Assembly: GCA_028285525.1 (NCBI GenBank)
Contig: JANQOZ010000099.1
Location: 1 to 64,000 of the forward strand
Source of the DNA: Lysobacterales bacterium
GTDB taxonomy: Bacteria > Pseudomonadota > Gammaproteobacteria > Xanthomonadales > SZUA-38
Length of the DNA stretch: 64,000 nucleotides
Reading direction: 5' to 3'
Shown: positions 54,467-62,370 of the stretch, one piece after another
Position numbering within the stretch: the first letter of the stretch is position 1
Layout of the letters: each line of letters opens with the position of its first letter
Position numbers and translations under genes: made by a program
The notes under the pieces: generated by a model
The model's database searches: none
What the model saw: the letters and a program-made list of their open reading frames with translations, nothing else
What the model was told of the DNA's origin: nothing

Positions 54467-55320
54467 AGAAGACGGCACCTTGCGCTGGCAAGATCTCACA
54501 GGCGGGAGGTGCCTTACAGCCTAAACTTGAGAGCAGGGCTGCAGGTTGCTGGCTTCCCGTCTTAATCTCATCTGCTCTCCATGTATCGATTGCCTTGGCT
54601 CAGCCCGACGCGTTCGAGCCAGACAATCGCCCCCTGATCGGTCAGGGACTGGATTTTCCGAACGGCGTCTTCTCCCAGGTCCACAGCATTCATGTCCAGG
54701 GCGATGAGGACTGGTACGTGTTTCCGGATATCCGGCCCTGCCAGGAGTTTTACGACTGGTCTATCCGGACAACCACGTTCGACGGGCGCTTCCAGCCGAT
54801 TGTCGAGATTTATCCGTACAAAAGGTTGGTGGATCCAGACGTTGCGCCGACGGCGACTTATGGAGCCTGTTTCGGCGTCGGTCCGCCGCAGCCGAGTCTG
54901 CATTTTAACGAGCGCTACGACGGGATCTGGCGGATCCGCAACTGCCCGGATGTTGTGGTCCCACCGGAAACGCTGCCGTATGAGATCAGCGGCGTCGAGA
55001 CCGGCGAGGTATGTGGGCAGGTCGCCGCGGTTAGCGGCACCGTGCGCGATGCGCTCACCCTGGCGCCGGTGATCGGCGGAGTGTTTGTTTCCACCGATCA
55101 GAACACCTTTTCCGTCGCCGATCCGGTGACCGGGCGCTATACGATGGTGGTGCTGGGCGCTGCGCCCATGGGGCCGCCGGTTGAGGTTGCACTGGCGGTC
55201 ATTTCAGAGTCGCTGGAGTCGGAGCCGCTGAGCGTGTCGGTGTCTTTCGACGAGGCAATCACGGACGCGGACATCTTCGTCAGCCCACAAGCGGTGGTGT
55301 TCCGAAACGGATTCGAGTGA
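54463..55320 (+). CDS. Secreted protein with carboxypeptidase-regulatory-like domain and GFE tail
   Basis: A 285-residue exported protein. It starts with GTG overlapping the stop of the preceding gene (GTGA), so it is coupled to it. After a rather long signal region ending ALAQ, PDAFEPDN and HVQGDEDWYVF resemble bacterial pre-peptidase-type repeats. A second domain (about 190-270, AVSGTVRDALTLAPVIGGVFV) is carboxypeptidase-regulatory-like. It ends VVFRNGFE, matching the FASGFE end of its neighbour. Function is unknown; the pair probably acts at the cell surface. Confidence 0.68.
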   Translation: MKKTAPCAGKISQAGGALQPKLESRAAGCWLPVLISSALHVSIALAQPDAFEPDNRPLIGQGLDFPNGVFSQVHSIHVQGDEDWYVFPDIRPCQEFYDWSIRTTTFDGRFQPIVEIYPYKRLVDPDVAPTATYGACFGVGPPQPSLHFNERYDGIWRIRNCPDVVVPPETLPYEISGVETGEVCGQVAAVSGTVRDALTLAPVIGGVFVSTDQNTFSVADPVTGRYTMVVLGAAPMGPPVEVALAVISESLESEPLSVSVSFDEAITDADIFVSPQAVVFRNGFE

Positions 55321-55418
55321 CGCGGCGGGACGAGAGGGCGCACGGTCAAGGACATGAACACAACCACCGAGCGCTTGACATAGTCGCCCCGCCTGCCGAC
55401 AATCTGCGCCCCCTCAGT

Positions 55419-55495
55419 GGCTATGTAGCTCAGCTGGTTAGAGCACCGCACTCATAATGCGGGGGTCGGTGGTTCAAGTCCACCCATAGCCACCA
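55419..55495 (+). tRNA. tRNA-Met (elongator), anticodon CAT
   Basis: A 77-base tRNA with encoded CCA. The acceptor stem GGCTATG/CATAGCC, D-arm AGCTCAGCTGGTTAGAGC, anticodon stem CCGCA/TGCGG with loop CTCATAA (anticodon 55453-55455) and T-arm GGTTCAAGTCC all pair. Overall it follows E. coli elongator tRNA-Met. A lysidine-type tRNA-Ile(CAU) also has CAT and cannot be fully excluded. It directly precedes a region of different composition and may be its integration site. Confidence 0.9.
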
Positions 55496-55602
55496 GTAAA
55501 TACAATGAGTTACGAGCTTTCCCGGTACCCAGTGGTTTGCAGGGGTGCATCGGGGGGGTGGAAAAACGCTCCGAGAGCCCAAAAGTTAGCCTTGCTTGTG
55601 AT

Positions 55603-55616
55603 TTGGTCTAGACCAA
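55603..55616. promoter_or_regulatory. 14-base palindrome upstream of the island operon
   Basis: TTGGTCTAGACCAA is perfectly symmetric and lies 86 bases before the first gene of the metallopeptidase/SIR2 operon. A weaker hairpin (TGGTGCCC...GGGACACCA) follows at about 55660-55681. These are candidate operator or leader elements; nothing identifies a binding protein. The rest of 55496-55701 shows no gene. Confidence 0.4.
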
Positions 55617-55701
55617 TTCTCTGAGATAGACTGGTGATTTACACCATAAAACGCGACTTGGTGCCCTCAGCGGGACACCAGGCCAAGAGCTGAACTCGGG
55701 G

Positions 55702-55950
55702 ATGGTAATGCTCACTTCAAAACAATCAATTGACGCCGGGAAACACGAGCGGGCGGTCGGTCAGCGCGCGACCGGTCACTTCGATAGAGACGCCACTAAA
55801 CATGTGGGTCCGACCGAGTATCGGGCCGTGAAAGGCGTTAAGCCTAGCAAAGAGACTTCTCCCCACAAAAAAAAGGTCACGCTGGTGCGGCGGGTCGATG
55901 AAAGAACTGGCGAGGTCATTCTAAGCCTCGAAGAGCCGTCCGACACCTGA
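55702..55950 (+). CDS. Small basic hypothetical protein (island operon gene 1)
   Basis: An 82-residue lysine-rich protein, beginning MVMLTSKQSIDAGKHERAV and ending with KKKVTLVRRVDERTGEVILS. I do not recognise a family. The C-terminal third could form a small beta hairpin. It ends 15 bases before the metallopeptidase-like gene and in the same direction, so it is probably the first gene of that operon. ATG 55708 is an alternative start. Coding status rests on position and reasonable codon use. Confidence 0.5.
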   Translation: MVMLTSKQSIDAGKHERAVGQRATGHFDRDATKHVGPTEYRAVKGVKPSKETSPHKKKVTLVRRVDERTGEVILSLEEPSDT

Positions 55951-55965
55951 GACGTGTAGCCAAGG

Positions 55966-57861
55966 ATGGTAAGACTAGAGGGAGGCACTCACTTTCTTGT
56001 AGTCCGGAGAACGGCCGACAAACACCAAGTTAGATCTTACGCCAAGTTCAACAATGCCCTGAAACAGGTGAATTCGGGGCAGCGGATTAGTCCGATCTTT
56101 GCTCTCAACGGGTCGCCTTCCCCAGCTCTCTCCCGAGGCGGGCCCAACTACCTCTATTTCATAGGGCCGATCGAGCCGGGTCTGCTCGACTTCGCAAAAA
56201 TCTCAAATCTCTACCTGTCGTTAGGCACATTCAACGTTGTTGTGTGGTGTCGGGATGAAGAAGAGCGCGAGGAAATCACCGAGTTTGTTCAGCAAGCCGA
56301 CGTCCCTTACGAATCATGGGTGGTTAACAACGGTTACCTCGAGGACGTAGCGTTTCACCCGGAGATTGCAAAAAGTACGCCGGACGGGCTGAAGGAACCA
56401 ATACATGTAAAACGTGAGCTCGCGACTACCGCAAGGGAATACTCGCTTTTGGTGGCCAATGCGGTGGGCCTGGCAGGGCGTTATTGGCCAAATCACCAAG
56501 ACAATTTTCTTCAATTTGATCGAGTGTTTCGCGCAATCCTGGCTGAAGAGGCGGATGATTTAGGGCGACTTACTGATCTAGTCGTTACCAACGCTGCGCT
56601 CTCTCGGTTTGTTTCTCAGGCATACACCGGCACGTCGCCCCTTCTCGAAACCGCTTCGGGATACACAAATCATTCACTGCTTGGAATTGGCCTGGCTTCT
56701 CAGGCACTCATCTCGCTTCGGGACTTTGCTTCGAGGGTTTTTACCGAATCTCGGTACCTTCAGCGAATTAGATTGTTAACGGAGTTGCCTGCCGTCGAGA
56801 AGCCAATTTTCGAGCTCCCGGCGTCAGACGGGTTTTTTGACGAGGATCACCTCGAGCACGCCGACCTGAAGCTTGCCTTGGGAAAGCAGGTAACTGAGCC
56901 GACTCAGCCTATCTTAACCTGTTTCAGCGGGCGCGACGGGTTTAGGTCGACAAGGTTTTCGCTCAGTGCCCCGTTGGAAACGATATCGGGGGCGAACACC
57001 TGTCAGTGGACGCTGCAAACGATTACTCATGAATTAAGCCATGTAGTCATCGGCGGGGTTCTCGGAGTGTTTTTTCCGAAACCTGGCGATCCCGATTCTT
57101 TGCGCCGTGCTTCGGCCCTGTTGTCAAAAACGTTTGTGGCGAAAAGCCTGTTTGATCGAGCAGAGGAGCTGTTGGCGTATGCATTCGTGTTGCTCGAGCT
57201 TGATCATCGAAACCAGCGGGATAGGTCCAAGTCGTTCGATATAGATCCAAGCCCTGAGGCTTTGTCCGAGTGCATTATTGAGGGGTCGGCCGAAGCCAAC
57301 GAAATTCTGACGCATGTTTTCGATTTTCGCTATTTCTATGAGGGTAATGCTGAGCACTATATACGGTCTGTATGGTCCAGTTGGGCGGTCGTTCCAAACA
57401 TCGAGCTTAGGATTCCGGACTACATCTCCCGAACATTGTGTGCCCTTTTTTCCACCCTCATGGACTGGCCCATCAAAGAGACTCTTGACACTTTTCGCCG
57501 AATCCTGGAGCAGGTGATTCAGGCCGACAAATCCCCAACTACTATTTTGAAAGACACTCTAGATACGTTTGACTCTGGTCGGGACCGGTTTGAAGAGGCG
57601 CTAAATGCGCGAATACCTTTCGTGAAGTTTGCGTCAGCAATTCTGTATTCGAATGAGCTGGATCGAACTCTGAACTTTGAAAAGTCTGGTTTGAGCGGCC
57701 AGGGAGGCGATGAAGGGTCATTTTCTGGCTTGGAGTTCCGTCCAGAGCAGATTGAGAATCCGCTCCGGTTCCTGGAGGGCCACGCAGTTGAGTCTCGACC
57801 GAAGATGGCTCGTTCAGTCTGGATCCTTCAACACCTCGCTTTCTGCAAAAACCAATCATGA
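55966..57861 (+). CDS. Putative HEXXH zinc metallopeptidase (island operon gene 2)
   Basis: A 631-residue protein I cannot match to a named family. TITHELSHVVIGG contains HEXXH (His355, Glu356, His359), and EGSAE at 439-443 resembles the EG-x-AE segment that carries the third zinc ligand in gluzincin peptidases, 80 residues downstream. This predicts a zinc peptidase fold with the active residues kept. The N-terminal 170 residues look like an alpha/beta domain and the C-terminal 190 are mainly helical. No signal peptide is seen, so it should be cytoplasmic. It overlaps the next gene by 4 bases (ATGA). Base composition is clearly less GC-rich than the genes before 55400. Confidence 0.72.
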   Translation: MVRLEGGTHFLVVRRTADKHQVRSYAKFNNALKQVNSGQRISPIFALNGSPSPALSRGGPNYLYFIGPIEPGLLDFAKISNLYLSLGTFNVVVWCRDEEEREEITEFVQQADVPYESWVVNNGYLEDVAFHPEIAKSTPDGLKEPIHVKRELATTAREYSLLVANAVGLAGRYWPNHQDNFLQFDRVFRAILAEEADDLGRLTDLVVTNAALSRFVSQAYTGTSPLLETASGYTNHSLLGIGLASQALISLRDFASRVFTESRYLQRIRLLTELPAVEKPIFELPASDGFFDEDHLEHADLKLALGKQVTEPTQPILTCFSGRDGFRSTRFSLSAPLETISGANTCQWTLQTITHELSHVVIGGVLGVFFPKPGDPDSLRRASALLSKTFVAKSLFDRAEELLAYAFVLLELDHRNQRDRSKSFDIDPSPEALSECIIEGSAEANEILTHVFDFRYFYEGNAEHYIRSVWSSWAVVPNIELRIPDYISRTLCALFSTLMDWPIKETLDTFRRILEQVIQADKSPTTILKDTLDTFDSGRDRFEEALNARIPFVKFASAILYSNELDRTLNFEKSGLSGQGGDEGSFSGLEFRPEQIENPLRFLEGHAVESRPKMARSVWILQHLAFCKNQS

Positions 57862-58535
57862 GCACTGCTTCGCGATCGGGTAGCCTCTTTTTCCAAGGAA
57901 AACGTTCGGATTTTTGGAGAGCGGTCTCGGAGTCTCGGGTTATTCGCGAGTTGCGCGGCGTAATTCCTGGGTGGACTGAATTCACAGCACGCCCGACAAG
58001 ACCCTGGCTGCCATCAGAGGTTGAATTGAATCTGCCGGGGTTTACTCCTAAGTACCGATTCTGGGCGCGAAAGGGCAGCAACAGAAGGTTTTTGCTTTTG
58101 TCGACGTCTTCAAAGCTTGTGGATCGGTTGCTTATCGAGTTAATGCTCCACAACCAGGTTTTAAGCCCAATTGTTGACGTACAAAGACTGGTGTCCCACT
58201 TGGCAATTAGTCCGCGGACTACGGCATATTCACTTGGAGCTGTATGGGCCAAGATCGAGGGGCACGGTCAGTCATTTCGGCGAGTCGCACTATTTGGCGA
58301 TGATCTGGCGGCGGCAGACACCTTTACTCGTGAACTCTTGCCCAAGATTTCGCCATTTCGTGTTGCTCTTCGTCGTCCGAGCGGGAATGAGGTGTTGAGC
58401 ATCGGCTCTCGCGGTGAGGTGAGTTTCACTTACACGAATTTGTCCAGTTACCGCGAAGTCGATGAGGCATTGCGAAAGATCGGAGAGCTGGGGTTTCTCG
58501 ATTGGGTTCCGGAAGGGTGGCAATGGGAACGGTAA
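57858..58535 (+). CDS. Hypothetical protein (island operon gene 3)
   Basis: A 225-residue protein without a family I recognise. It starts MSTASRSGSLFFQGKRSDFW, is mixed alpha/beta with a central hydrophobic strand FLLLSTSSKLVDRLLIELML, and ends GFLDWVPEGWQWER. No catalytic motif, export signal or membrane segment is visible. It overlaps the metallopeptidase-like gene by 4 bases and the SIR2 gene by 13, so all three are almost certainly made together. It could be an adaptor or a peptidase substrate; that is a guess. Confidence 0.7.
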   Translation: MSTASRSGSLFFQGKRSDFWRAVSESRVIRELRGVIPGWTEFTARPTRPWLPSEVELNLPGFTPKYRFWARKGSNRRFLLLSTSSKLVDRLLIELMLHNQVLSPIVDVQRLVSHLAISPRTTAYSLGAVWAKIEGHGQSFRRVALFGDDLAAADTFTRELLPKISPFRVALRRPSGNEVLSIGSRGEVSFTYTNLSSYREVDEALRKIGELGFLDWVPEGWQWER

Positions 58536-59419
58536 GTCAGTTACTACAACCAGAATATTTTTCGAGACCGCAGAACCTCAAGACGTGGTTGGCCCGTGCC
58601 CTCAATCAGGGGAAGCTGAGGTTGGTGCTTGGCGCTGGCGTTTCACAAGAAATCGGATTGCCAAGTTGGTCGGACCTGGTGGCCAGGCTGGAGCGCCATT
58701 GCCAAAAAACCTTTGCCGGAAATGACGATACGGAAAAGTCAGAGGCGATATTGAGGAACGGGTTCTACAGGGATCGAATCAAGTTTGCTGAGGCCGTTAG
58801 GAAGTGCCTTTACGAGGGGTATGACAGCACCTTGGCTGGGCTATCCACGCGAAGGCTTATGATAGCCCTTAGCGCGTTAGCCATCCCTGGTCGGCGCGGA
58901 AGCGTAAGAGAAATAGTGACATTCAATTTCGATGATCTCCTGGAGGAGTATCTCGGTTACTTAGGTTTCCACGTACAGTCAACTGCGCTTCTGCCGCGAT
59001 GGTCGGGTTTGCACGATATTGAAATCCTCCATGTTCATGGAGTTCTGTTCTCGAATCCCCAAAAACCGATTGACAGAGGGGTTGTTTTCACCGAATCCGA
59101 CTTCGACGAAATCGTCGGCGATGCCCGCAATTTGTGGCACAAGAAGGTGATTGACATTCTGCAATCAAACTTCTGCATTTTTATCGGTCTCTCCGGCGAC
59201 GATCCAAACCTGCGAAACATCCTGGTCAAGACGAAGAAGGAACACGTGAGCTCAGAGGAATCCTTATTTTGGGGGATTCGATTCTCGAGCGATGAGAACG
59301 ACCGTAGGAAAGGCACCTTCGAAGACAACGGGATCTTTCAGGTTACGGTGCCTCACGCGGAGATTCCAGATTGGCTGTTCGACGTGATACAAGCCGCTGG
59401 TGACCCTCAGCCGTTGTGA
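58523..59419 (+). CDS. SIR2-like NADase-type protein (island operon gene 4)
   Basis: A 298-residue SIR2-fold protein. VLGAGVSQEIGLPSW (GAG at 37-39) binds NAD; VTFNFDDLLEEYL has the catalytic Asn135 with Asp137; LHVHG supplies His172; and FIGLSGDDPNLRNIL (222-231) is the second Rossmann signature. This is the SIR2_2-like type found in anti-phage proteins such as DSR and ThsA, which hydrolyse NAD rather than deacetylate. ATG 58523 has GGAAGGG 7 bases upstream; the frame is open to 58502. No zinc-ribbon cysteines of true sirtuin deacetylases are present. It closes a tightly overlapping operon. Confidence 0.82.
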   Translation: MGTVSQLLQPEYFSRPQNLKTWLARALNQGKLRLVLGAGVSQEIGLPSWSDLVARLERHCQKTFAGNDDTEKSEAILRNGFYRDRIKFAEAVRKCLYEGYDSTLAGLSTRRLMIALSALAIPGRRGSVREIVTFNFDDLLEEYLGYLGFHVQSTALLPRWSGLHDIEILHVHGVLFSNPQKPIDRGVVFTESDFDEIVGDARNLWHKKVIDILQSNFCIFIGLSGDDPNLRNILVKTKKEHVSSEESLFWGIRFSSDENDRRKGTFEDNGIFQVTVPHAEIPDWLFDVIQAAGDPQPL

Positions 59420-59549
59420 AGCTGAGTCGGAAACCGGTCAAAAGCCCTGGTCATGTTTCGAATGGTTGGCTGTCACCAGGCGATATTCTCAGAGCCCGTG
59501 GCTGCTTAAAGTGTGATTTCGTGCCGATGAAGTCTATTCAGACTGTCAA

Positions 59550-60053
59550 ATGAACGAAGATAGCGATCGACGTTTGCAAGAGGCGCTTAGGCATTTGCAT
59601 ATGGAGCCACGCATTGCCTGTGACTTTTTCAGTATTTTCTCTCGGTTGGAGTACGCGCTAAAGGCGGCCGGCTATCGGCGCGGAGACGCAGATCGGGTGA
59701 TTCCAAACTGGGACAAGTTTGGTAAAGACCATGACGCCCGATTTGATCCGGCAGTTTCGACAGAATTGGGTAGCGCGGTTGAATACTTGCTGGCTCGCCC
59801 CCCGAAAAAACAAGTGCTCGTCGATGGAGTCCTTGGCTTTGCTGACAGTGAGCTCGGAGAAGGTATGAAGACTCTCCCCCGCTTGTTGGTGTATGTACGT
59901 AGGGTGCGGAACAACCTATTTCATGGCGGAAAACACCTGCCTGAGGGTGAGCAAGAGCCAGGTAGGAATGAAACGCTGGTCCTCAGCAGTTTATCGGTGC
60001 TCAAGGCATGTGTCCCGCTGAATGAAAACGTCAGGTCGGCATTTGAAGCCTGA
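59550..60053 (+). CDS. HEPN-like domain protein
   Basis: A 167-residue mostly helical protein. VRRVRNNLFHGGKH contains R-N-x3-H (Arg120, Asn121, His125), the catalytic R-x4-6-H motif of HEPN ribonucleases, followed by the HGGK common in stand-alone HEPN proteins. Members occur in toxin, abortive-infection and defence settings, but many have no known role. It lies 130 bases after the SIR2 gene on the same strand and may or may not share its transcript. No antitoxin-like gene is adjacent. Confidence 0.65.
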   Translation: MNEDSDRRLQEALRHLHMEPRIACDFFSIFSRLEYALKAAGYRRGDADRVIPNWDKFGKDHDARFDPAVSTELGSAVEYLLARPPKKQVLVDGVLGFADSELGEGMKTLPRLLVYVRRVRNNLFHGGKHLPEGEQEPGRNETLVLSSLSVLKACVPLNENVRSAFEA

Positions 60054-60125
60054 GGACGCATTGCAAATCGCGAATATTGGGTTTCGCTGTAAGCTAGGAA
60101 CAGAGCAAACTCATGTCGAGTCGCC

Positions 60126-60452
60126 ATGAATCCGAACAGTCATGCCGTAACTTCAGAGCGCGACCGTAGGTTAGAGCTATGGCAGAAGTATCGTACTCGC
60201 ATCGTCCCCTATGGCGAGTTGGTGGATGATTACAGCTACACCGCTGGCAGGGGCATTTTTAGGGGCAAATCAATCACCGGTCACCCCGGACCAGATGGTG
60301 TAACGCTCTCGGTGCTCCACCTTGGTACCGTGTACGAAGATGATCTCGAAGATGACTTGATTGGCTTTCATTATCCAAGAACCAAACAACCAGCGATGGA
60401 TTTGGGTGAAATTCGAGCTACCAAAGCTGCTGGTAAAAAGGGGTCAGGTTAA
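60126..60452 (+). pseudogene. Truncated gene, possible N-terminal part of an HNH-type nuclease
   Basis: A 108-residue frame. GITGHPGPDG-like sequence, VTLSVLHLGTVYEDDLEDD and GFHYPRTKQPAMDLGEIRATKAA resemble, from memory, the N-terminal recognition part of some HNH restriction-type proteins, which normally continue for over 100 residues. Here the match ends abruptly at KKGSG and the stop TAA lies inside a hairpin repeat (60446-60497). This suggests that the repeat or a deletion removed the 3' part. It may instead be a complete small protein. Confidence 0.45.
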
Positions 60453-60497
60453 CTTTCCTGCGGCAATTTTCTGCACGCGGTCAGGAAGTTAACTTGG
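60446..60497. repeat. REP/MITE-like hairpin element
   Basis: AGGTTAACTTTCCTG (60446-60460) and AGGAAGTTAACTTGG (60483-60497) form an imperfect inverted repeat. It is flanked by GGGGTCAGG on the left and GGCCCTTGACC on the right. The outer AAAAGGGGTCAG pattern is reminiscent of sequences tied to REP-associated tyrosine transposases in gammaproteobacteria; that link is from memory. It supplies the stop codon of the truncated gene at 60126-60452. No transposase is nearby. Confidence 0.5.
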
Positions 60498-60583
60498 CCC
60501 TTGACCTTGAAGGATGCCAACGATGCAGCTGGATTGGTTGGTTGAACGACTTAGACGTGCGTTTCAGCGGCGCAATGAACTAT

Positions 60584-61618
60584 TTAGCGTTTAGCCCTTG
60601 CTAAGGCTACCCCTGCTTTGACCGAGATTGACACAAAAACCCCCACGACCCCGTATATGCCGACTAGGGCGGTGCTGCTTGGATCATGCAAACTATGACC
60701 AGCAATAGTTATCGCAGTTGCGCAGGCTACAGAACAGCCGAAAACAGTTCCAGTAATCGCTGGCCACCCAAAAACCTTTTTGCTATCGACGAAGAAAAGC
60801 GGTGTGAGCGCGCCTACTAAAACAAATGACGCAAACAGGATGGGTACCATTGTTCGCCACCAGAGCGCTCCGTCTTGTTCCGATAACAGCCCATAAAAGC
60901 AAGAAAGCCCGATCGTTCCAACGCAAAGCCAGCACATCCACCTGGTTTGTTGCCTCCATTCCGATGCTAGCCCAAGTTGTCGGGGATAAGTGACCAAAAC
61001 CAGTGTGCCAGCCGCAATGGTACCGAATAACGAAGGTCTTATGGGAAAATCTGCAAGACCCGGCAACACGGCCCCTCCAACGATCTTGCGAATAAGTGGG
61101 ATTCCTTCTTGGAGGGTCGCGCATAGTAGCAGCGCAATCGCCATGGCGGAGAGTATGGTGGCCAGGTAACGATTCGGTTCCGGTGTGTTTTCATGAGAGT
61201 CGCGAAATCGCAACCAGAGTGATGGCGCCACGACGAGGTAGACGAACCAGGCAATGAAATAGAGCGACTTCAAAACTAGCGGGAGCTCATCTTGCGGATC
61301 GCGCGAAATGGCTATAGTTATGGCTGCAAAAGTGGCCGCGATGGGGAGCAGAAATAGTTCGGTCAGTTTTTCTTTATGTTTTTCATATTCCGGATAATAA
61401 ATTGAACTCAAGATCATGGCAGCAAGCGCGAAAAAATAGACCAGAAACGTTGCTTCACTGACTTCGCGGGTTGAGGGTTCATCACCGAGGATCTCTAAAG
61501 CGAACCGCGAAATGCTCTCAGCATTCGAGGTGAGCCACGCATAGAACACCACAATGATTGCGTAAACGAGAATCCTCTTCGAGCCAGGTTCAGACTCCTT
61601 TTTGCCGTCACTGGTCAA
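60584..61618 (-). CDS. Multi-pass membrane protein of unknown function
   Basis: A 344-residue protein with about nine hydrophobic segments, the first at residues 16-32 (LVYAIIVVFYAWLTS) and the last near 310-335. I recognise no family and no transport or enzymatic motif. It starts with TTG overlapping the stop of the upstream exported-protein gene (TTGA), so it is coupled to it. Composition is island-like. The pair may form a membrane/periplasm module. Confidence 0.65.
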   Translation of the reverse strand: MTSDGKKESEPGSKRILVYAIIVVFYAWLTSNAESISRFALEILGDEPSTREVSEATFLVYFFALAAMILSSIYYPEYEKHKEKLTELFLLPIAATFAAITIAISRDPQDELPLVLKSLYFIAWFVYLVVAPSLWLRFRDSHENTPEPNRYLATILSAMAIALLLCATLQEGIPLIRKIVGGAVLPGLADFPIRPSLFGTIAAGTLVLVTYPRQLGLASEWRQQTRWMCWLCVGTIGLSCFYGLLSEQDGALWWRTMVPILFASFVLVGALTPLFFVDSKKVFGWPAITGTVFGCSVACATAITIAGHSLHDPSSTALVGIYGVVGVFVSISVKAGVALARAKR

Positions 61619-62370
61619 TTTGTCGATTGTCCAGAGTCCTGAACGAGTAACACATCTAGAGTCAGGGCTGGCGGGTTCTTCAGGATATCTGTCGAGACGA
61701 ACTCCAGCTTTCCCCCCAAATTGTCAGGTAGTTCTAAATCCTGAGCACGCAGGACGAGCGCACCGTTGAGTGAATTTGCAAGTTTCTCGCGCGGATTGAG
61801 ACCTACCAAATCAGCCAGGTCTTCCTCGAACGAATTGAGTCCTGTTTGGGTGACCTCGGCTTTTAGTCTTATGGTGTCAGGTGTCGTGTGGGGCAAGAAC
61901 CTGACCGTAATGTCGCCAGTTTTCTCGAACAGCCGAGTTTTGACAAACGACTCACAGAGGCGTTTTTCGATCCATATCCGAGCCTCAGCGACTAAAAATC
62001 CTTCGCCTACAGTCATGCTCGCTGATCTGACGGCTACTCTTTCTCGACAGGATCGTTTGTCCAATTCAGCTCGGAGACGAGCGGGAAAGGCCTCAGCGAT
62101 TGGTAGGAGGTCAACAGTGAGACGAACCGGCAGACCGTCAGTGCCTGCGCCAAACCCATTAGGCGCAAACTGGACCTTGACCGTTGTGTCGATTCCGTCC
62201 AAAGAAACAGGGATCAGAACGTTGCTCTCTGCGATGACCGAGTCAGGTGTATTAAGAGCCGCGCACACCAAAACAAATGCTTCGACGGTTAGTCGCCTCT
62301 TGCCGCGGCCGCCTTTCCTTGACCATGGTCGATGGCCGGCGCTAAAAGGTTGTTTGCTGCCGTCATTCAT
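61615..62370 (-). CDS. Exported protein of unknown function
   Basis: A 251-residue protein. A basic N-terminus (RKGGRGKRRL) and a hydrophobic stretch VEAFVLVCAALNTPDSVIAES suggest Sec export with cleavage near residue 48. The rest is beta-rich, with LDLLPIAEAFPARLRAEL and two cysteines (KRSCRER, KRLCESF) that could form a disulfide. No family is recognised. It overlaps the downstream membrane-protein gene by 4 bases. Confidence 0.6.
   Translation of the reverse strand: MNDGSKQPFSAGHRPWSRKGGRGKRRLTVEAFVLVCAALNTPDSVIAESNVLIPVSLDGIDTTVKVQFAPNGFGAGTDGLPVRLTVDLLPIAEAFPARLRAELDKRSCRERVAVRSASMTVGEGFLVAEARIWIEKRLCESFVKTRLFEKTGDITVRFLPHTTPDTIRLKAEVTQTGLNSFEEDLADLVGLNPREKLANSLNGALVLRAQDLELPDNLGGKLEFVSTDILKNPPALTLDVLLVQDSGQSTN

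Noticed and set aside
55419..55495. tRNA-Ile with lysidine-modified CAU anticodon
   Set aside because: The acceptor, D-arm and anticodon-arm sequence follow elongator tRNA-Met more closely, although both read CAT in the DNA.
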